From assembly GCA_002083775.1 (NCBI GenBank), contig MTEI01000003.1, positions 186,001-250,000 on the forward strand: a DNA stretch of 64,000 nt. Direction: 5' to 3'. The translations under genes were made by a program, and so were the position numbers. Below the pieces are notes generated by a model. That model was not told the origin of the DNA. It searched no databases and worked only from the letters and a program-made list of their open reading frames with translations. This DNA is from Rhodoferax ferrireducens (GTDB lineage Bacteria > Pseudomonadota > Gammaproteobacteria > Burkholderiales > Burkholderiaceae_C). This document shows positions 53,535 through 62,680 of the stretch, piece by piece. How positions within the stretch are numbered: position 1 is the first letter of the stretch; every line of letters starts with the position of its first letter.

Positions 53535-54880
53535 ATGCACCGGTGCACCCCGTTCTGTTCGGCCAGCGTGCAGCGCTGGGCCTCTATTGGTTAAGCATCC
53601 TTGCTTTTGCTGTATACATATATGTTGGTGGCCAGGCGCGGGGTGCAGCGCCAGAGTGGCTGGCGTATTGGTGTGTGCTGTTGGTGGGGTTGGCCGCTGT
53701 GCCCAAAATGCCGTTGGCCGGGGTGTGCAGTTACGTGGCCTTCGCATACGGTATGTCCAGCAACGCGCCGGAGCTCAATATCATGCTGTCGATGCGTGTG
53801 CTGGACCTTGTGTCTGCGATGCTGCTGGTGGGCTGGGCGCTGGCTGAGCGCGCGGGCGTGGGAAATACCGTCCGCTGGAATTACCTGACTTGGATCGGCG
53901 GATTCTTATTGACTTGGATTGTCGTTTGTCTGGCTGCGGCTTTGCTCAAAGGTGTGCCGTACGGCACTTTTTTGCGACACGATCCATCCAACTTTTGGCA
54001 AGCTGCAGTGCTTTTTGGGGTAACCCGCAGCGCTGTCAAGACAAGAACAGATTGCGCCTGGTTGGCAGGAGCCCTTGCCACAACAGTTCTCGGGCGCGCG
54101 GTTTTACAGGGTATGCCGGGCGTTTACCTGGAAAGCTATGTGGCTACGTTGCTGGTCATCAGTGCGCCCATTGCGTTGCTGGGAATGTTTGCTGTGACGG
54201 GCAGGGCGATGCAGGTGGTCTTTGGAACTGCCGCAGTGGTCATGGTTGGCGCGCTGGCACTGACCCAGAACCGGGCAGCGGCAGTGGCGTTTGGCTCAGT
54301 ACTGCTATTTTTACTGTGGCAACAACGCCGGACTGCCATCGGCAAATGGTTGGCGGTGATGGTACTGCTAGCCGTGGTGGCTGCACTGCTGGTGCCCAAT
54401 CGGTACACAGACCGGTTCAAGGCAGTGGTGAACCCGGCGCAAGTGCATGCAACAGCTAGCCTGGACAGGAGCACCGCCAATGAACGGCTGCAATTATGGT
54501 CTGCCGGTTTGCAAATGGCCATGCATCAGCCGTTGGTGGGTGTGGGGCCAGGAAACTATCCGGCAATGCTGGGCCTGTACGAGCCAGGCAAGGGAATGTT
54601 GGCGGCGCACAGCAACTATGTTCAGATGCTGGCTGAGACCGGATTTTTGGGCCTGGTCTTGTACCTTGCCTTTTTTGGAGGCACGATGGTGGCGCTGGGT
54701 CTCGTGAGGCGTGGGGCGCGTGAACCATGGCAGCAGAGAATGGCTCAAATGCTACAGTTGGCGTTGCTGGCGTATCTGGTTGGCGGTATCTTCAACAGCC
54801 GTCACGACTTTGCTTTGGCCTATTTGTTGGCCGGGTGGGCAATGGCAATGCAGGAATTGAATCATGAATCACACCCATAG
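53531..54880 (+). CDS. O-antigen ligase/polymerase (Wzy_C family)
   Basis: A 449-residue inner-membrane protein with about 11 helices and the characteristic periplasmic loop TANERLQLWSAGLQMAMHQP then LVGVGPGNYPAMLGLYEPGK and AAHSNYVQMLAETGFLGLVL, the H-x-N..E-x-G pattern of Wzy_C proteins. It would polymerise or ligate the repeat unit made by this cluster. It overlaps VanZ by 4 bases and the acyltransferase by 17 bases. There is no C-terminal soluble domain, which separates it from the two PglL-like proteins upstream. Confidence 0.88.
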   Translation: MNAPVHPVLFGQRAALGLYWLSILAFAVYIYVGGQARGAAPEWLAYWCVLLVGLAAVPKMPLAGVCSYVAFAYGMSSNAPELNIMLSMRVLDLVSAMLLVGWALAERAGVGNTVRWNYLTWIGGFLLTWIVVCLAAALLKGVPYGTFLRHDPSNFWQAAVLFGVTRSAVKTRTDCAWLAGALATTVLGRAVLQGMPGVYLESYVATLLVISAPIALLGMFAVTGRAMQVVFGTAAVVMVGALALTQNRAAAVAFGSVLLFLLWQQRRTAIGKWLAVMVLLAVVAALLVPNRYTDRFKAVVNPAQVHATASLDRSTANERLQLWSAGLQMAMHQPLVGVGPGNYPAMLGLYEPGKGMLAAHSNYVQMLAETGFLGLVLYLAFFGGTMVALGLVRRGAREPWQQRMAQMLQLALLAYLVGGIFNSRHDFALAYLLAGWAMAMQELNHESHP

Positions 54881-56009
54881 CGCTGCTGCACAACGGCAAC
54901 TGTGTGGGCTTGACGGGCTGCGGGGGGTGGCTTGTCTCATGGTTTTTGGTGTTCATTTTGGCCAGATCGCCAAGCTGTATGGCAACGCAGGGCCGTTTGA
55001 TCTGGCGCGGTTGATAGAAAATGGCAATTCAGGGGTCGCGCTATTTTTTGGCTTGAGCGGGTTTTTGCTGGGACTACCTTTTTGGCGCGCAATGCTGCAA
55101 GGCCGGGCGTTGCCGTCCATCGGTCGGTATTTTGCGCACCGCCTAGCGCGGGTTGTGCCAGCATATTTTTTGTGTTTGACAGCGCTAATTGTGGCCAACC
55201 GCCTGTGGCTTGAGCGCGACTGGCAACGCGACGCATTGCTTCACTACGCGTTCGCTTTCAATTTTTTTGATACCAGCATTTTCAGTATCAACCCGCCGTT
55301 TTGGACGGTAGCGGTGGAAATGCAGTTTTATCTATTGCTGCCCGTGCTATTTTTCGGATGTTGGCGTCTGCGGGCAGATCAGGCTGCGGTGGGCGCGGTT
55401 GTATTGGCGATCGTGGCTTACGCCGCACATGGGTTGATAGCGGCCAATAGTGCGGCGAGGCTGTCAGCCGGGGATCAATTGTCGCCAGTGCTGACATATT
55501 CGTTGCTGGCCCATTTGCCACATTTTTTGTTGGGTGTGGTGACCGGTTGGTTTTTTACCAGGCATTCAAGGCTGAACTGGTCACCTTCGGAAAAGACTGT
55601 TCTTTGGAAAGAGGTGGCTCTCTGGCTTAGCGGCGCGCTACTGCTTGTTATTTTTGCGACACCCTTAGACGAACTGTTGCAGGTGCCGTATGGCAGATAC
55701 AACCTGCCGGTGGTGCCGCTGCTCTTCTGTCTGGTTATTGTCCTTGCCCCGCTGACCGCGACAGGCTGGTTGCTACTTCATAAGTCACCCCTGCGTGGTG
55801 TCGGCTGTGTGTCTTATGGGGTGTATCTGTATCACCTGCCGGTGTTGCACGTGGTGGCCCGGATTTTGCCGCGCTATGCGATGAATGCGCAGGATGATTG
55901 GTTTGTGTTTGCGGTGACCAGCCTGTCGCTGACCCTGGGTGTGGCGACGCTGTCCTATCATTTGTTTGAAAAACCGATACGCAGGCTTGTTACCGGGCAG
56001 ATACGGTAA
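54864..56009 (+). CDS. Acyltransferase-3 family membrane protein (OafA/YrhL-like)
   Basis: A 381-residue membrane acyltransferase. GLRGVACLMVFGVHFGQ with the catalytic-type His, the ALFFGLSGFLLGLPFWRAM helix, YFAHRLARVVPAYF (R-x-x-R motif) and NPPFWTVAVEMQFYLLLPVLF are standard. It probably O-acetylates the surface polysaccharide. The start overlaps the O-antigen ligase by 17 bases and its TAA overlaps the next ATG (TAATG). Confidence 0.9.
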   Translation: MNHTHSAAAQRQLCGLDGLRGVACLMVFGVHFGQIAKLYGNAGPFDLARLIENGNSGVALFFGLSGFLLGLPFWRAMLQGRALPSIGRYFAHRLARVVPAYFLCLTALIVANRLWLERDWQRDALLHYAFAFNFFDTSIFSINPPFWTVAVEMQFYLLLPVLFFGCWRLRADQAAVGAVVLAIVAYAAHGLIAANSAARLSAGDQLSPVLTYSLLAHLPHFLLGVVTGWFFTRHSRLNWSPSEKTVLWKEVALWLSGALLLVIFATPLDELLQVPYGRYNLPVVPLLFCLVIVLAPLTATGWLLLHKSPLRGVGCVSYGVYLYHLPVLHVVARILPRYAMNAQDDWFVFAVTSLSLTLGVATLSYHLFEKPIRRLVTGQIR

Positions 56010-57262
56010 TGGGCAAATTTTGGGCATACCTCTTTTGTTCGGGAATCTGTCTGTTGTCGAATCTGCCCCAAGCCGCATTCGCTCAAGCCCCCTTGGTCTC
56101 GCGGCATGTAACCGTCCACGCCGCAGTACAGTCCCGCACACTTCAGGTAGGTCCCAAGAAAGAGTTCAGTACCATTGCCGCCGCTGCCGCCATTGCCGTA
56201 AGCGGCGATACCGTTGAAATTGAAGCGGGCGACTACATCGCAGACGTGGCCACCTGGCGGCTAGACCATCTCACGTTGCGTGGCGTGGGCGGCCCTGTGA
56301 AACTCATCGCGGGTGGTAAAAGTGCCGAGGGCAAAGCTATTTGGGTGATCAGTGGTAAGGACGTCCTGGTGGAGAACATTCACTTTAGCGGTGCCAAGGT
56401 TGCTGACAGGAATGGCGCGGGTATCCGCTTTGAACATGGTCAACTTACAGTCAGAAATTGTGTCTTCTTGAATAACGAAAACGGCATCCTGACCAGCAAT
56501 AACCATGAGGCTGAGTTGGTCATTGAAAACAGCGAGTTCGGCTATGGTGGCGGCAGTCACAACCTTTACGTTGGCAAAATCAAGAAACTTTCAGTGACAG
56601 GCAGCTACTTTCATCATGCCTCGGTAAAGCATTTGTTGAAATCGCGAGCTGCTGAAAGCTACATTTACTACAACCGTCTTACAGATGAAACGGGCGGCAC
56701 GGCCAGCTACGAGCTTGACTTGCCCAACGGTGGTCTGGCGTATGTGGTGGGGAACATCATTCAACAGTCATCAACGACGCAGAACCCGACCATCATTTCT
56801 TATGGTGAAGAGGGCTATATCTGGACCAGAAATGAGCTATATCTTTCTTACAACACTATCGTGGATGATCTTCCTGGGGGAGGGCGGTTTTTATACAGAA
56901 AATCAGGTGCTGACAAACTGATGGCCACCAACAATTTGTTGCTCGGTTACGGGCCGTTTGAAGGCAGCCTCAGGGCCAATGGTGGCGCCATGATGTCGCG
57001 CATTCCCGGCGGAAAAGAGCTTGGATTGCAAGACCTTGCGGTTGTTCAAATTCAAAACAACATCACGACCGGTTGGGAGTCTTTTGTCAGTGCAAGTCAG
57101 TATGACTACCGAATTAACGACAGTGCGTCGGGTCAACTTAAAGTCATTGACCTTGGCGCTGAAAGTGGTATGCCCTTGGTTCCCCAAAGTCAATATATTC
57201 ATCCAAGAGGTGTCAAACGCCTTCCAGCATCCCCTCTGGTGCCCGGTGCTGTCCAACCTTGA
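56009..57262 (+). CDS. Secreted right-handed beta-helix repeat protein
   Basis: A 417-residue exported protein. A signal peptide (FWAYLFCSGICLLSNLPQAAFA) is followed by the GPKKEFSTIAAAAAIAVSGD opening common to pectate-lyase-like folds and then irregular ~22-residue beta-helix coils (VLVENIHFSGAKV; LTVRNCVFLNNENGILTSNN; LVIENSEFGYGGG). It may be a polysaccharide lyase or modifying enzyme acting on the cluster's product, or a structural binder; catalytic residues could not be placed. It is translationally coupled to the acyltransferase. Confidence 0.85.
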   Translation: MGKFWAYLFCSGICLLSNLPQAAFAQAPLVSRHVTVHAAVQSRTLQVGPKKEFSTIAAAAAIAVSGDTVEIEAGDYIADVATWRLDHLTLRGVGGPVKLIAGGKSAEGKAIWVISGKDVLVENIHFSGAKVADRNGAGIRFEHGQLTVRNCVFLNNENGILTSNNHEAELVIENSEFGYGGGSHNLYVGKIKKLSVTGSYFHHASVKHLLKSRAAESYIYYNRLTDETGGTASYELDLPNGGLAYVVGNIIQQSSTTQNPTIISYGEEGYIWTRNELYLSYNTIVDDLPGGGRFLYRKSGADKLMATNNLLLGYGPFEGSLRANGGAMMSRIPGGKELGLQDLAVVQIQNNITTGWESFVSASQYDYRINDSASGQLKVIDLGAESGMPLVPQSQYIHPRGVKRLPASPLVPGAVQP

Positions 57263-57310
57263 CCTGCGCCATCCATCAGCTAAGCAGAATTGACCGATTC
57301 ATCAGCTCCC

Positions 57311-58444
57311 ATGGCATCACCTGTCCGGCACATCGTCCATCTCATCTACCGCCTTGATACCGGCGGCCTGGAAAACGTGGTGGTCCAACTCGTCAACCAT
57401 TTGCCACAAGATGAATTCCGGCACACCGTCGTGGCTATCACCGAAGCCGACCCTGACTTTGCGCAGCGGATTAAGATCCAGGGCGTCGAAGTCATTTGCT
57501 TGGGTAAAGGGCCAGGGCAACCGTTCTGGCTTTATCCGAAAGTTGCCAAATTGTTGCGTCGTCTCAAACCCGACGTGCTTCACACCTGCAATCTAGCAGC
57601 ACTTGAGTTTGCGCCTGTGGCGGCACTGGTCAAGGTGCCGCGGCGCATTCACGCTGAACACGGGATGGATATTGGCGAACTCAACGGCAAAGGCTCGCGT
57701 TACCTTGCGTTGCGTCGGTTCCTGAAGTATTTTGTACATGAGCAAATTGCGGTTTCCGAGTCACTTAGCGAGTATCTGCGCAACCGTGTGGGTGTGGCCC
57801 AGGATCGTCTGCACCTCATTCCAAACGGGGTGGATACGCAGCAGTTTCGGCCTCGGCGGGTCGGCGACCCAATACCGCTCGGTTACCCTTTTGCACATGA
57901 TCAACACTGGGTGATTGGTACCGTGGGGCGGCAGGTGGACATCAAGAACCCGCTTCTGCTGGTTGACGCCTTCATTTTGCTCGTGCGCAGTGGCGAATCC
58001 GGCACCGAGCGTTTACGTCTGGCACTGGTAGGTGACGGACCGCTCGCTGGCGCCCTATTCACTCGGCTGCAAGAAGCCGGGTTGAAAGACCGCGCATGGC
58101 TGCCCGGTGTACGTAGCGACGTGGCGCAAATCCTGCGGTCGTTTGATTGCTTTGTACTGCCGTCACTGTCCGAAGCGACGTCCTGCACGCTGCAAGAGGC
58201 CATGGCCAGCGGTCTTCCGATCATTGCCACTGATGTAGGTGGCAATGCAGACCTGTTGGCGCACGGAACCTGCGGTAGCTTGGTGCCCTCGGGTGACGTA
58301 CAGGCTCTGGCAGCGCAGATCTGGCAGCAACAGCAAGGCGGACCGAATACGCCGCAAGCAACAGCGGCCCTTGCTTTTGTGCGGAAACGTTACGCATTGC
58401 CGGTAGTTATTGAGCGCTACCGGCAATTGTTTCTGGCAAGATAA
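57311..58444 (+). CDS. GT4-type glycosyltransferase (TIGR03088/PEP-CTERM-system-associated-like)
   Basis: A 377-residue GT-B glycosyltransferase. The N-terminus HIVHLIYRLDTGGLENVVVQ is the signature of TIGR03088-type sugar transferases found in exosortase-associated exopolysaccharide clusters. The nucleotide-sugar site is VLPSLSEATSCTLQEAMASGLP (E-x7-E within this stretch; shown here in two overlapping parts: VLPSLSEATS and TLQEAMASGLP). The start at ATG 57311 is preferred to a TTG at 57290. No exosortase or PEP-CTERM protein is seen in this window. Confidence 0.9.
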   Translation: MASPVRHIVHLIYRLDTGGLENVVVQLVNHLPQDEFRHTVVAITEADPDFAQRIKIQGVEVICLGKGPGQPFWLYPKVAKLLRRLKPDVLHTCNLAALEFAPVAALVKVPRRIHAEHGMDIGELNGKGSRYLALRRFLKYFVHEQIAVSESLSEYLRNRVGVAQDRLHLIPNGVDTQQFRPRRVGDPIPLGYPFAHDQHWVIGTVGRQVDIKNPLLLVDAFILLVRSGESGTERLRLALVGDGPLAGALFTRLQEAGLKDRAWLPGVRSDVAQILRSFDCFVLPSLSEATSCTLQEAMASGLPIIATDVGGNADLLAHGTCGSLVPSGDVQALAAQIWQQQQGGPNTPQATAALAFVRKRYALPVVIERYRQLFLAR

Positions 58445-58479
58445 GCATAGTGCAACCCATCGCACCCGCTGTCTGAGCT

Positions 58480-59601
58480 ATGCCAAATATCACTACGAAT
58501 CCAAAACGCCGAGTTGTCATGAGCGGTCCCTTGCCTCCGGCCATCGGTGGTATGGCCTCGGTAATTGGTGCGTTGGGCCAATCGCTGCTGGCCACGCGAA
58601 CTGACTTGCGTCTGTTCGATACGGGCAAAAAAACGTCTGAAGGTCGCAGTCTATGGCAAGGCCTCGGGGCGAGGTTCACTTTGATGGGCGAATGGCGAGC
58701 CGCGCTGCGTCAGCACCGCGCGGAGATCGTGCACATTCACACCTGCAGCGGTTTCACCTATTTCCTTGACGGCCTGTTGCTGTTGCTAGCCCGTCAGCAG
58801 GGCTGCAAGGTGGTGTTGCATGTACATGGTGCCCGTTTTGACCAATTCCTCGATGGGCTCAGTCCCGTTTTGCTTGCAGCTGCCCGGTTCTTGGCAGGCC
58901 GCGCTGACGTGGTGATCGCGTTGTCCGAAGACTGGCGCAAGCGCCTTGTGAGTCGCCTGCCAGGCAGCCATGTTCTGGTGCTGGCCAATGGTGTGCCTGA
59001 GCCCGGTATATTGCACCAGCGCAAACCTGCCGCAACCACCCGTTTTGTGTTTCTTGGCAATCTGTGCAAACGCAAGGGCGTGCCGGTGCTGCTGGATGCC
59101 ATGGAGATCGCCAGCGAGCCCTGGTCGGTGCAATTCGCCGGCGGGGATGAAGACCCCGGTTTTACAGAATGGACACGGGACCAAGTCGAACGCCGCCATT
59201 TGCATCATCGAGCGCAGCTGCTCGGGCCGGTGGTAGGTGTTGCCAAAGACGAACTGCTGGCCCAAGCAGATGCTTTTGTGCTGCCTTCGTTGGCCGAGGG
59301 CCTGCCCATGGCGTTGCTGGAGGCAATGGCCGCACGTTTGCCAGTAGTGGTCACGTCAGTGGGGGCCATGCCTGAGGTGATCGACGACGGCATCGACGGT
59401 GTGTTGGTGCCTCCGAACAACGCTGCGGCACTGTCTGCTGCGATGGACCGGCTCGCGCAATCCGCTGACCGACGAGCCGAGATAGGCCAGGCCGGCTATG
59501 CAAAATACCTGAGCCGCTACAGTGTGGACGCCATGGCGCAAGGACTGCTAAACATATACGACGAGAGTTTCGGAACAGAGGTCAATACTGGAATGCGCTA
59601 A
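58480..59601 (+). CDS. GT4-family glycosyltransferase
   Basis: A 373-residue GT-B glycosyltransferase: N-terminal acceptor domain with VVMSGPLPPAIGGMASVIGA and VVLHVHGARFDQF; C-terminal donor domain with VFLGNLCKRKGVPVLLDAM, VLPSLAEGLPMALLEAMAAR (E-x7-E) and VTSVGAMPEVIDDGIDGVLV. The linkage and sugar are unknown. It lies 35 bases after the previous glycosyltransferase and is convergent with the deacetylase gene (11-base gap). Confidence 0.92.
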   Translation: MPNITTNPKRRVVMSGPLPPAIGGMASVIGALGQSLLATRTDLRLFDTGKKTSEGRSLWQGLGARFTLMGEWRAALRQHRAEIVHIHTCSGFTYFLDGLLLLLARQQGCKVVLHVHGARFDQFLDGLSPVLLAAARFLAGRADVVIALSEDWRKRLVSRLPGSHVLVLANGVPEPGILHQRKPAATTRFVFLGNLCKRKGVPVLLDAMEIASEPWSVQFAGGDEDPGFTEWTRDQVERRHLHHRAQLLGPVVGVAKDELLAQADAFVLPSLAEGLPMALLEAMAARLPVVVTSVGAMPEVIDDGIDGVLVPPNNAAALSAAMDRLAQSADRRAEIGQAGYAKYLSRYSVDAMAQGLLNIYDESFGTEVNTGMR

Positions 59602-59612
59602 AGCGATGGGAC

Positions 59613-60575
59613 TCAGCCAAAGCGCCGGCGGTAGGCTTGCGACAGCACACGCGTAGCGGTGCGGTACATGGGCGATTGCAATGGCCCTGGCTGGTCAGAT
59701 ACCAGCTTAGGCACCAGTCCCTTGAAGCCGCGAACCTGAAAACTGTCTCGGTTTCGCCCCAGAAACGCGCACAGCCGGTTAAATCGATCCACCACCACAG
59801 GGTCGGGCCGGTCCTTCTGCAAGTTGAGCAACTCGAATCCGTGCGACAGGATGACGAACGAGCGGCGACCCTGCTCTAAAGCCTGCCAGAGCAAGCCCTG
59901 CATTTCGGCAAAAGAGCAGGCTGTGAGCTGCGCATGACGCAAGGTGGCTGTACCGTCACGGTACACGGTCATCGGGTACTCATGCACATCATCGCAATCC
60001 ATTGGCTCCACCAGGCACAGCCCTGGCATCACCCCGCTGTCGGGACCAAACATGGCGGCGTTGTAGCTGCTGTCGAACGGGATCCCGATCTGTGCCAATG
60101 CCAACAGCGTATCGCGATTGAAAGCGAAGCTGCCAGCCCGAAACGCGTTGATGTCAGAAATACCTGCGCGCTGCATCAGCTCCAGACCTTTTTCGATCAG
60201 CGTCACTTGGTCATCCCGTGAGAAATAACGCAAGTGCTGACGCTTCGTCGTCAGGCCAGGCAGCACGGGGTGATGTGCTTCATCAGCCCATTCCGTGTGC
60301 AGATGTAGTTGAACCTCATGACCGCCTTCCCGCACCAGGCCCACAATCTCATCCAAGGCTGTTTGACCAAATCGCAGCGAAAAAAGCGGTTCAATAAAAA
60401 ACACACCCTTGAGGCCATGCTCATCAAGCACACGCATCTGATAGGGCAAACCAAAGTCACCACGGTCTGTTGGTCCATAGATGTAACGTCTGAATGCGTC
60501 TGGAAACTTGCTGTCAAGATCCGTCCAACCTCGACACCAGATTTCCACATCCACCGTCAAGAACACGTCCATCAA
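59613..60575 (-). CDS. Polysaccharide deacetylase (NodB-homology) family protein
   Basis: A 320-residue carbohydrate esterase-4-type protein. The catalytic and metal region begins DVFLTVDVEIWCRG (Asp), and HEVQLHLHTEWAD contains the H-x3-H-like metal site; FRAGSFAFNRDTLLALAQIG and DSSYNAA follow. There is no signal peptide, so it may act in the cytoplasm on a lipid-linked intermediate, or be a degenerate relative. Its start overlaps the methyltransferase stop by 4 bases (ATGA). Confidence 0.85.
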   Translation of the reverse strand: MMDVFLTVDVEIWCRGWTDLDSKFPDAFRRYIYGPTDRGDFGLPYQMRVLDEHGLKGVFFIEPLFSLRFGQTALDEIVGLVREGGHEVQLHLHTEWADEAHHPVLPGLTTKRQHLRYFSRDDQVTLIEKGLELMQRAGISDINAFRAGSFAFNRDTLLALAQIGIPFDSSYNAAMFGPDSGVMPGLCLVEPMDCDDVHEYPMTVYRDGTATLRHAQLTACSFAEMQGLLWQALEQGRRSFVILSHGFELLNLQKDRPDPVVVDRFNRLCAFLGRNRDSFQVRGFKGLVPKLVSDQPGPLQSPMYRTATRVLSQAYRRRFG

Positions 60576-61414
60576 ACGGGCTTGCGCAATGCGGAGGAAA
60601 AGCTTGGCACCAGAAGCCCAACCGGCAGGCCCAACGGCCTACTTACCACATCGATGGCCTTCAAAAATGCGCGCCTGGAGGGCTGCATGCCAGCCTCTGC
60701 CTTCCAGGAGAAATAAGTACTTGATTGGTCCTCCACATCGAGTTGGGTGTAGCCCGGAAAGCGACGCAACACATCCCACGGAAACAGACCACGTTCCACG
60801 TCTTTGGCTGCTGGCCCGAAACTGCGCGGCAGGTAATTGATGAACCAACGCCCGGAGTGGATTTCTACCGGCGACAGGCGGTTAGACGTGCCCGCCACGA
60901 ACAGAATGCCACCTGGTGCCAGAACCCGGCCCAACTCGGCCAGCACCGCAGGCAGGATGCTGAAAGGCACGTACTCCAGCACGCTGTTGCAGGTGATGAA
61001 TTGGAATGTTGCGTCTGGCCACGGCAATGCCGTGCTGTCCGCGTGACAGGTGAAGTTGATCTGGTTGGCCAGGCCAAAACGCGAGGCGTTCTCCTTGGCT
61101 ACCTCGATGTAGCGCGGCGCAATGTCCACCGCGTCGACTTTCATACCAAGGCGGGCCAGCACCACTGAGGTAGCACCGATATTGCAGCCGAATTCCAATA
61201 CCCGCCGGGCCCGACTCTGTTGCAGATATTGCTCAAGCGGCTGGCGGCATTTGTCCCAGACATGATCCACATATCCGCTGTGCCACACCGAGTCGGGATT
61301 TCCGCCCAGCAATTCGCGCACCTTTTGGCGAAAACGCTCGTCGGCTTGCTCGTCCAGGACTTGAGGTGCAGCGCCAGACGGGTTCGATGTTGGGGAGAGA
61401 TCGGTCTTGTGCAT
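60572..61414 (-). CDS. SAM-dependent methyltransferase (class I)
   Basis: A 280-residue methyltransferase. SAM motif I is RVLEFGCNIGATSVVLARLG, followed by VDAVDIAPRYIEVAKENA and FQFITCNSVLEYVPFSILPA; the protein resembles UbiE/Methyltransf_11 types. In this setting it probably methylates a sugar of the repeat unit or caps the chain. It is coupled to the deacetylase gene. Confidence 0.88.
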   Translation of the reverse strand: MHKTDLSPTSNPSGAAPQVLDEQADERFRQKVRELLGGNPDSVWHSGYVDHVWDKCRQPLEQYLQQSRARRVLEFGCNIGATSVVLARLGMKVDAVDIAPRYIEVAKENASRFGLANQINFTCHADSTALPWPDATFQFITCNSVLEYVPFSILPAVLAELGRVLAPGGILFVAGTSNRLSPVEIHSGRWFINYLPRSFGPAAKDVERGLFPWDVLRRFPGYTQLDVEDQSSTYFSWKAEAGMQPSRRAFLKAIDVVSRPLGLPVGLLVPSFSSALRKPV

Positions 61415-61474
61415 GACGGGTTCTGTTTGACGGACTATCGGATTCTATAGACGGCTCAAGCTGAGCTTCAACTC

Positions 61475-62569
61475 TTACCCATGTGCAGCGGCCGACACAG
61501 GTATGAGGCGTGCAAACCCGCTGCGCCAAGCACTGAGTTGCTTTTCGGTGCCAAAACTGATAGCCCAACACGCCAGCAAAATGCCCACTGCAAGCAGTGC
61601 CGTCTGCCAAACGGAATCGGGCTGTGGCGGGGTATATGCGCCCAGCAGCTGAGTCATCGGCCGGTGAAAAAGGTAAAGTGTGAAAGAAAAACCCGCCAGC
61701 GTGGCGAACACCCTTTGGTAGCGGATGAACACGGCCTGCACTGCGGCTGGCAGCGACGAAAACGAGGCAATGTGCAGGCAGAGCGCCGCACCGATAAGAT
61801 GGTCTGTCACGAACCGCTGGGAGCTGACCAGGCGCCAGTAGCCCGGCACGTTCGCATAAAGAGTGGACTGGATCAGTTTGTCCACACTGGTCACGTTAAT
61901 CAGCACGATGAGTGCAATGGGGGCTCCGAACCCCAGCCAGGCGAGCCCAGTTGCCCAACGGGCCTGATAGCGCCCGCTGGCCGCCAGCCAGGCCCCCATG
62001 AGCCAAATGGGCAGCAGCACCAAAATGGCCGGCCCCGCGATCAGCGCCGCCGCACCGACCAGCAGCCAACGCTGTCGGCCCTGTGCAAAAAAGTAGGCGC
62101 CAAACAGCACATAAAACCAGACCTCGTAACACAGCGACCAGTAAGGGTTGTTCAAGGGCAAATCCACCTGGTTCATCCAAGACTGGTTCAGGAACAGCAA
62201 ACTGCTGACCAACTGCCACACCGAAGGCAGGCTGAAGTTGCTCAGGCGGCTGGGGTCGAAGTTGGGCAGGTACGAGAGCCACAGCGCCAGCAGCACACAA
62301 AGCACAACGGATGGGAGTGCCACCGAGTAGATGCGGGACAGCCGGGCCACGGCATACATTTTCAAGTTGGGAGTGCGCGCGGTGGTGCTGTAGTAAATGA
62401 TGAAACCGGAGAGTACAAAAAATATGATCACTGCCTCGTGGCTGAAGCGTGAAAGCGGCATCCAAGCCATGGGTAAACCGTCTTGATTCATGTGCCCTAG
62501 CAGCACCGCCAACGCAGCCACAAATCGCATGAAGTCCAGGTAGGCGGAAAGGGCAGGCTTTAAGGTCAT
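61475..62569 (-). CDS. Acyltransferase-3 family membrane protein
   Basis: A 364-residue membrane acyltransferase with AYLDFMRFVAALAVLLGHMN (catalytic-type His), IIFFVLSGFIIYYST, AVARLSRIYSVALPSVVL (R-x-x-R) and NPYWSLCYEVWFYVLFGAYF. It probably transfers an acyl group to the surface glycan. The start at ATG 62569 follows AGGAG at 5 bases; a longer start at 62614 is not supported. It is divergent from the flippase gene with ~110 bases between. Confidence 0.9.
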   Translation of the reverse strand: MTLKPALSAYLDFMRFVAALAVLLGHMNQDGLPMAWMPLSRFSHEAVIIFFVLSGFIIYYSTTARTPNLKMYAVARLSRIYSVALPSVVLCVLLALWLSYLPNFDPSRLSNFSLPSVWQLVSSLLFLNQSWMNQVDLPLNNPYWSLCYEVWFYVLFGAYFFAQGRQRWLLVGAAALIAGPAILVLLPIWLMGAWLAASGRYQARWATGLAWLGFGAPIALIVLINVTSVDKLIQSTLYANVPGYWRLVSSQRFVTDHLIGAALCLHIASFSSLPAAVQAVFIRYQRVFATLAGFSFTLYLFHRPMTQLLGAYTPPQPDSVWQTALLAVGILLACWAISFGTEKQLSAWRSGFARLIPVSAAAHG

Positions 62570-62680
62570 CGGCACTCCTAGATTGGTGCCCATGTTAATC
62601 GGGCCGGAGGACACCCGCCAAACTGGTGCGTCCGTCTGTTACGCTTGTCCTGTTTTAGCCCTGCCCGCTCTCACTCTCAG

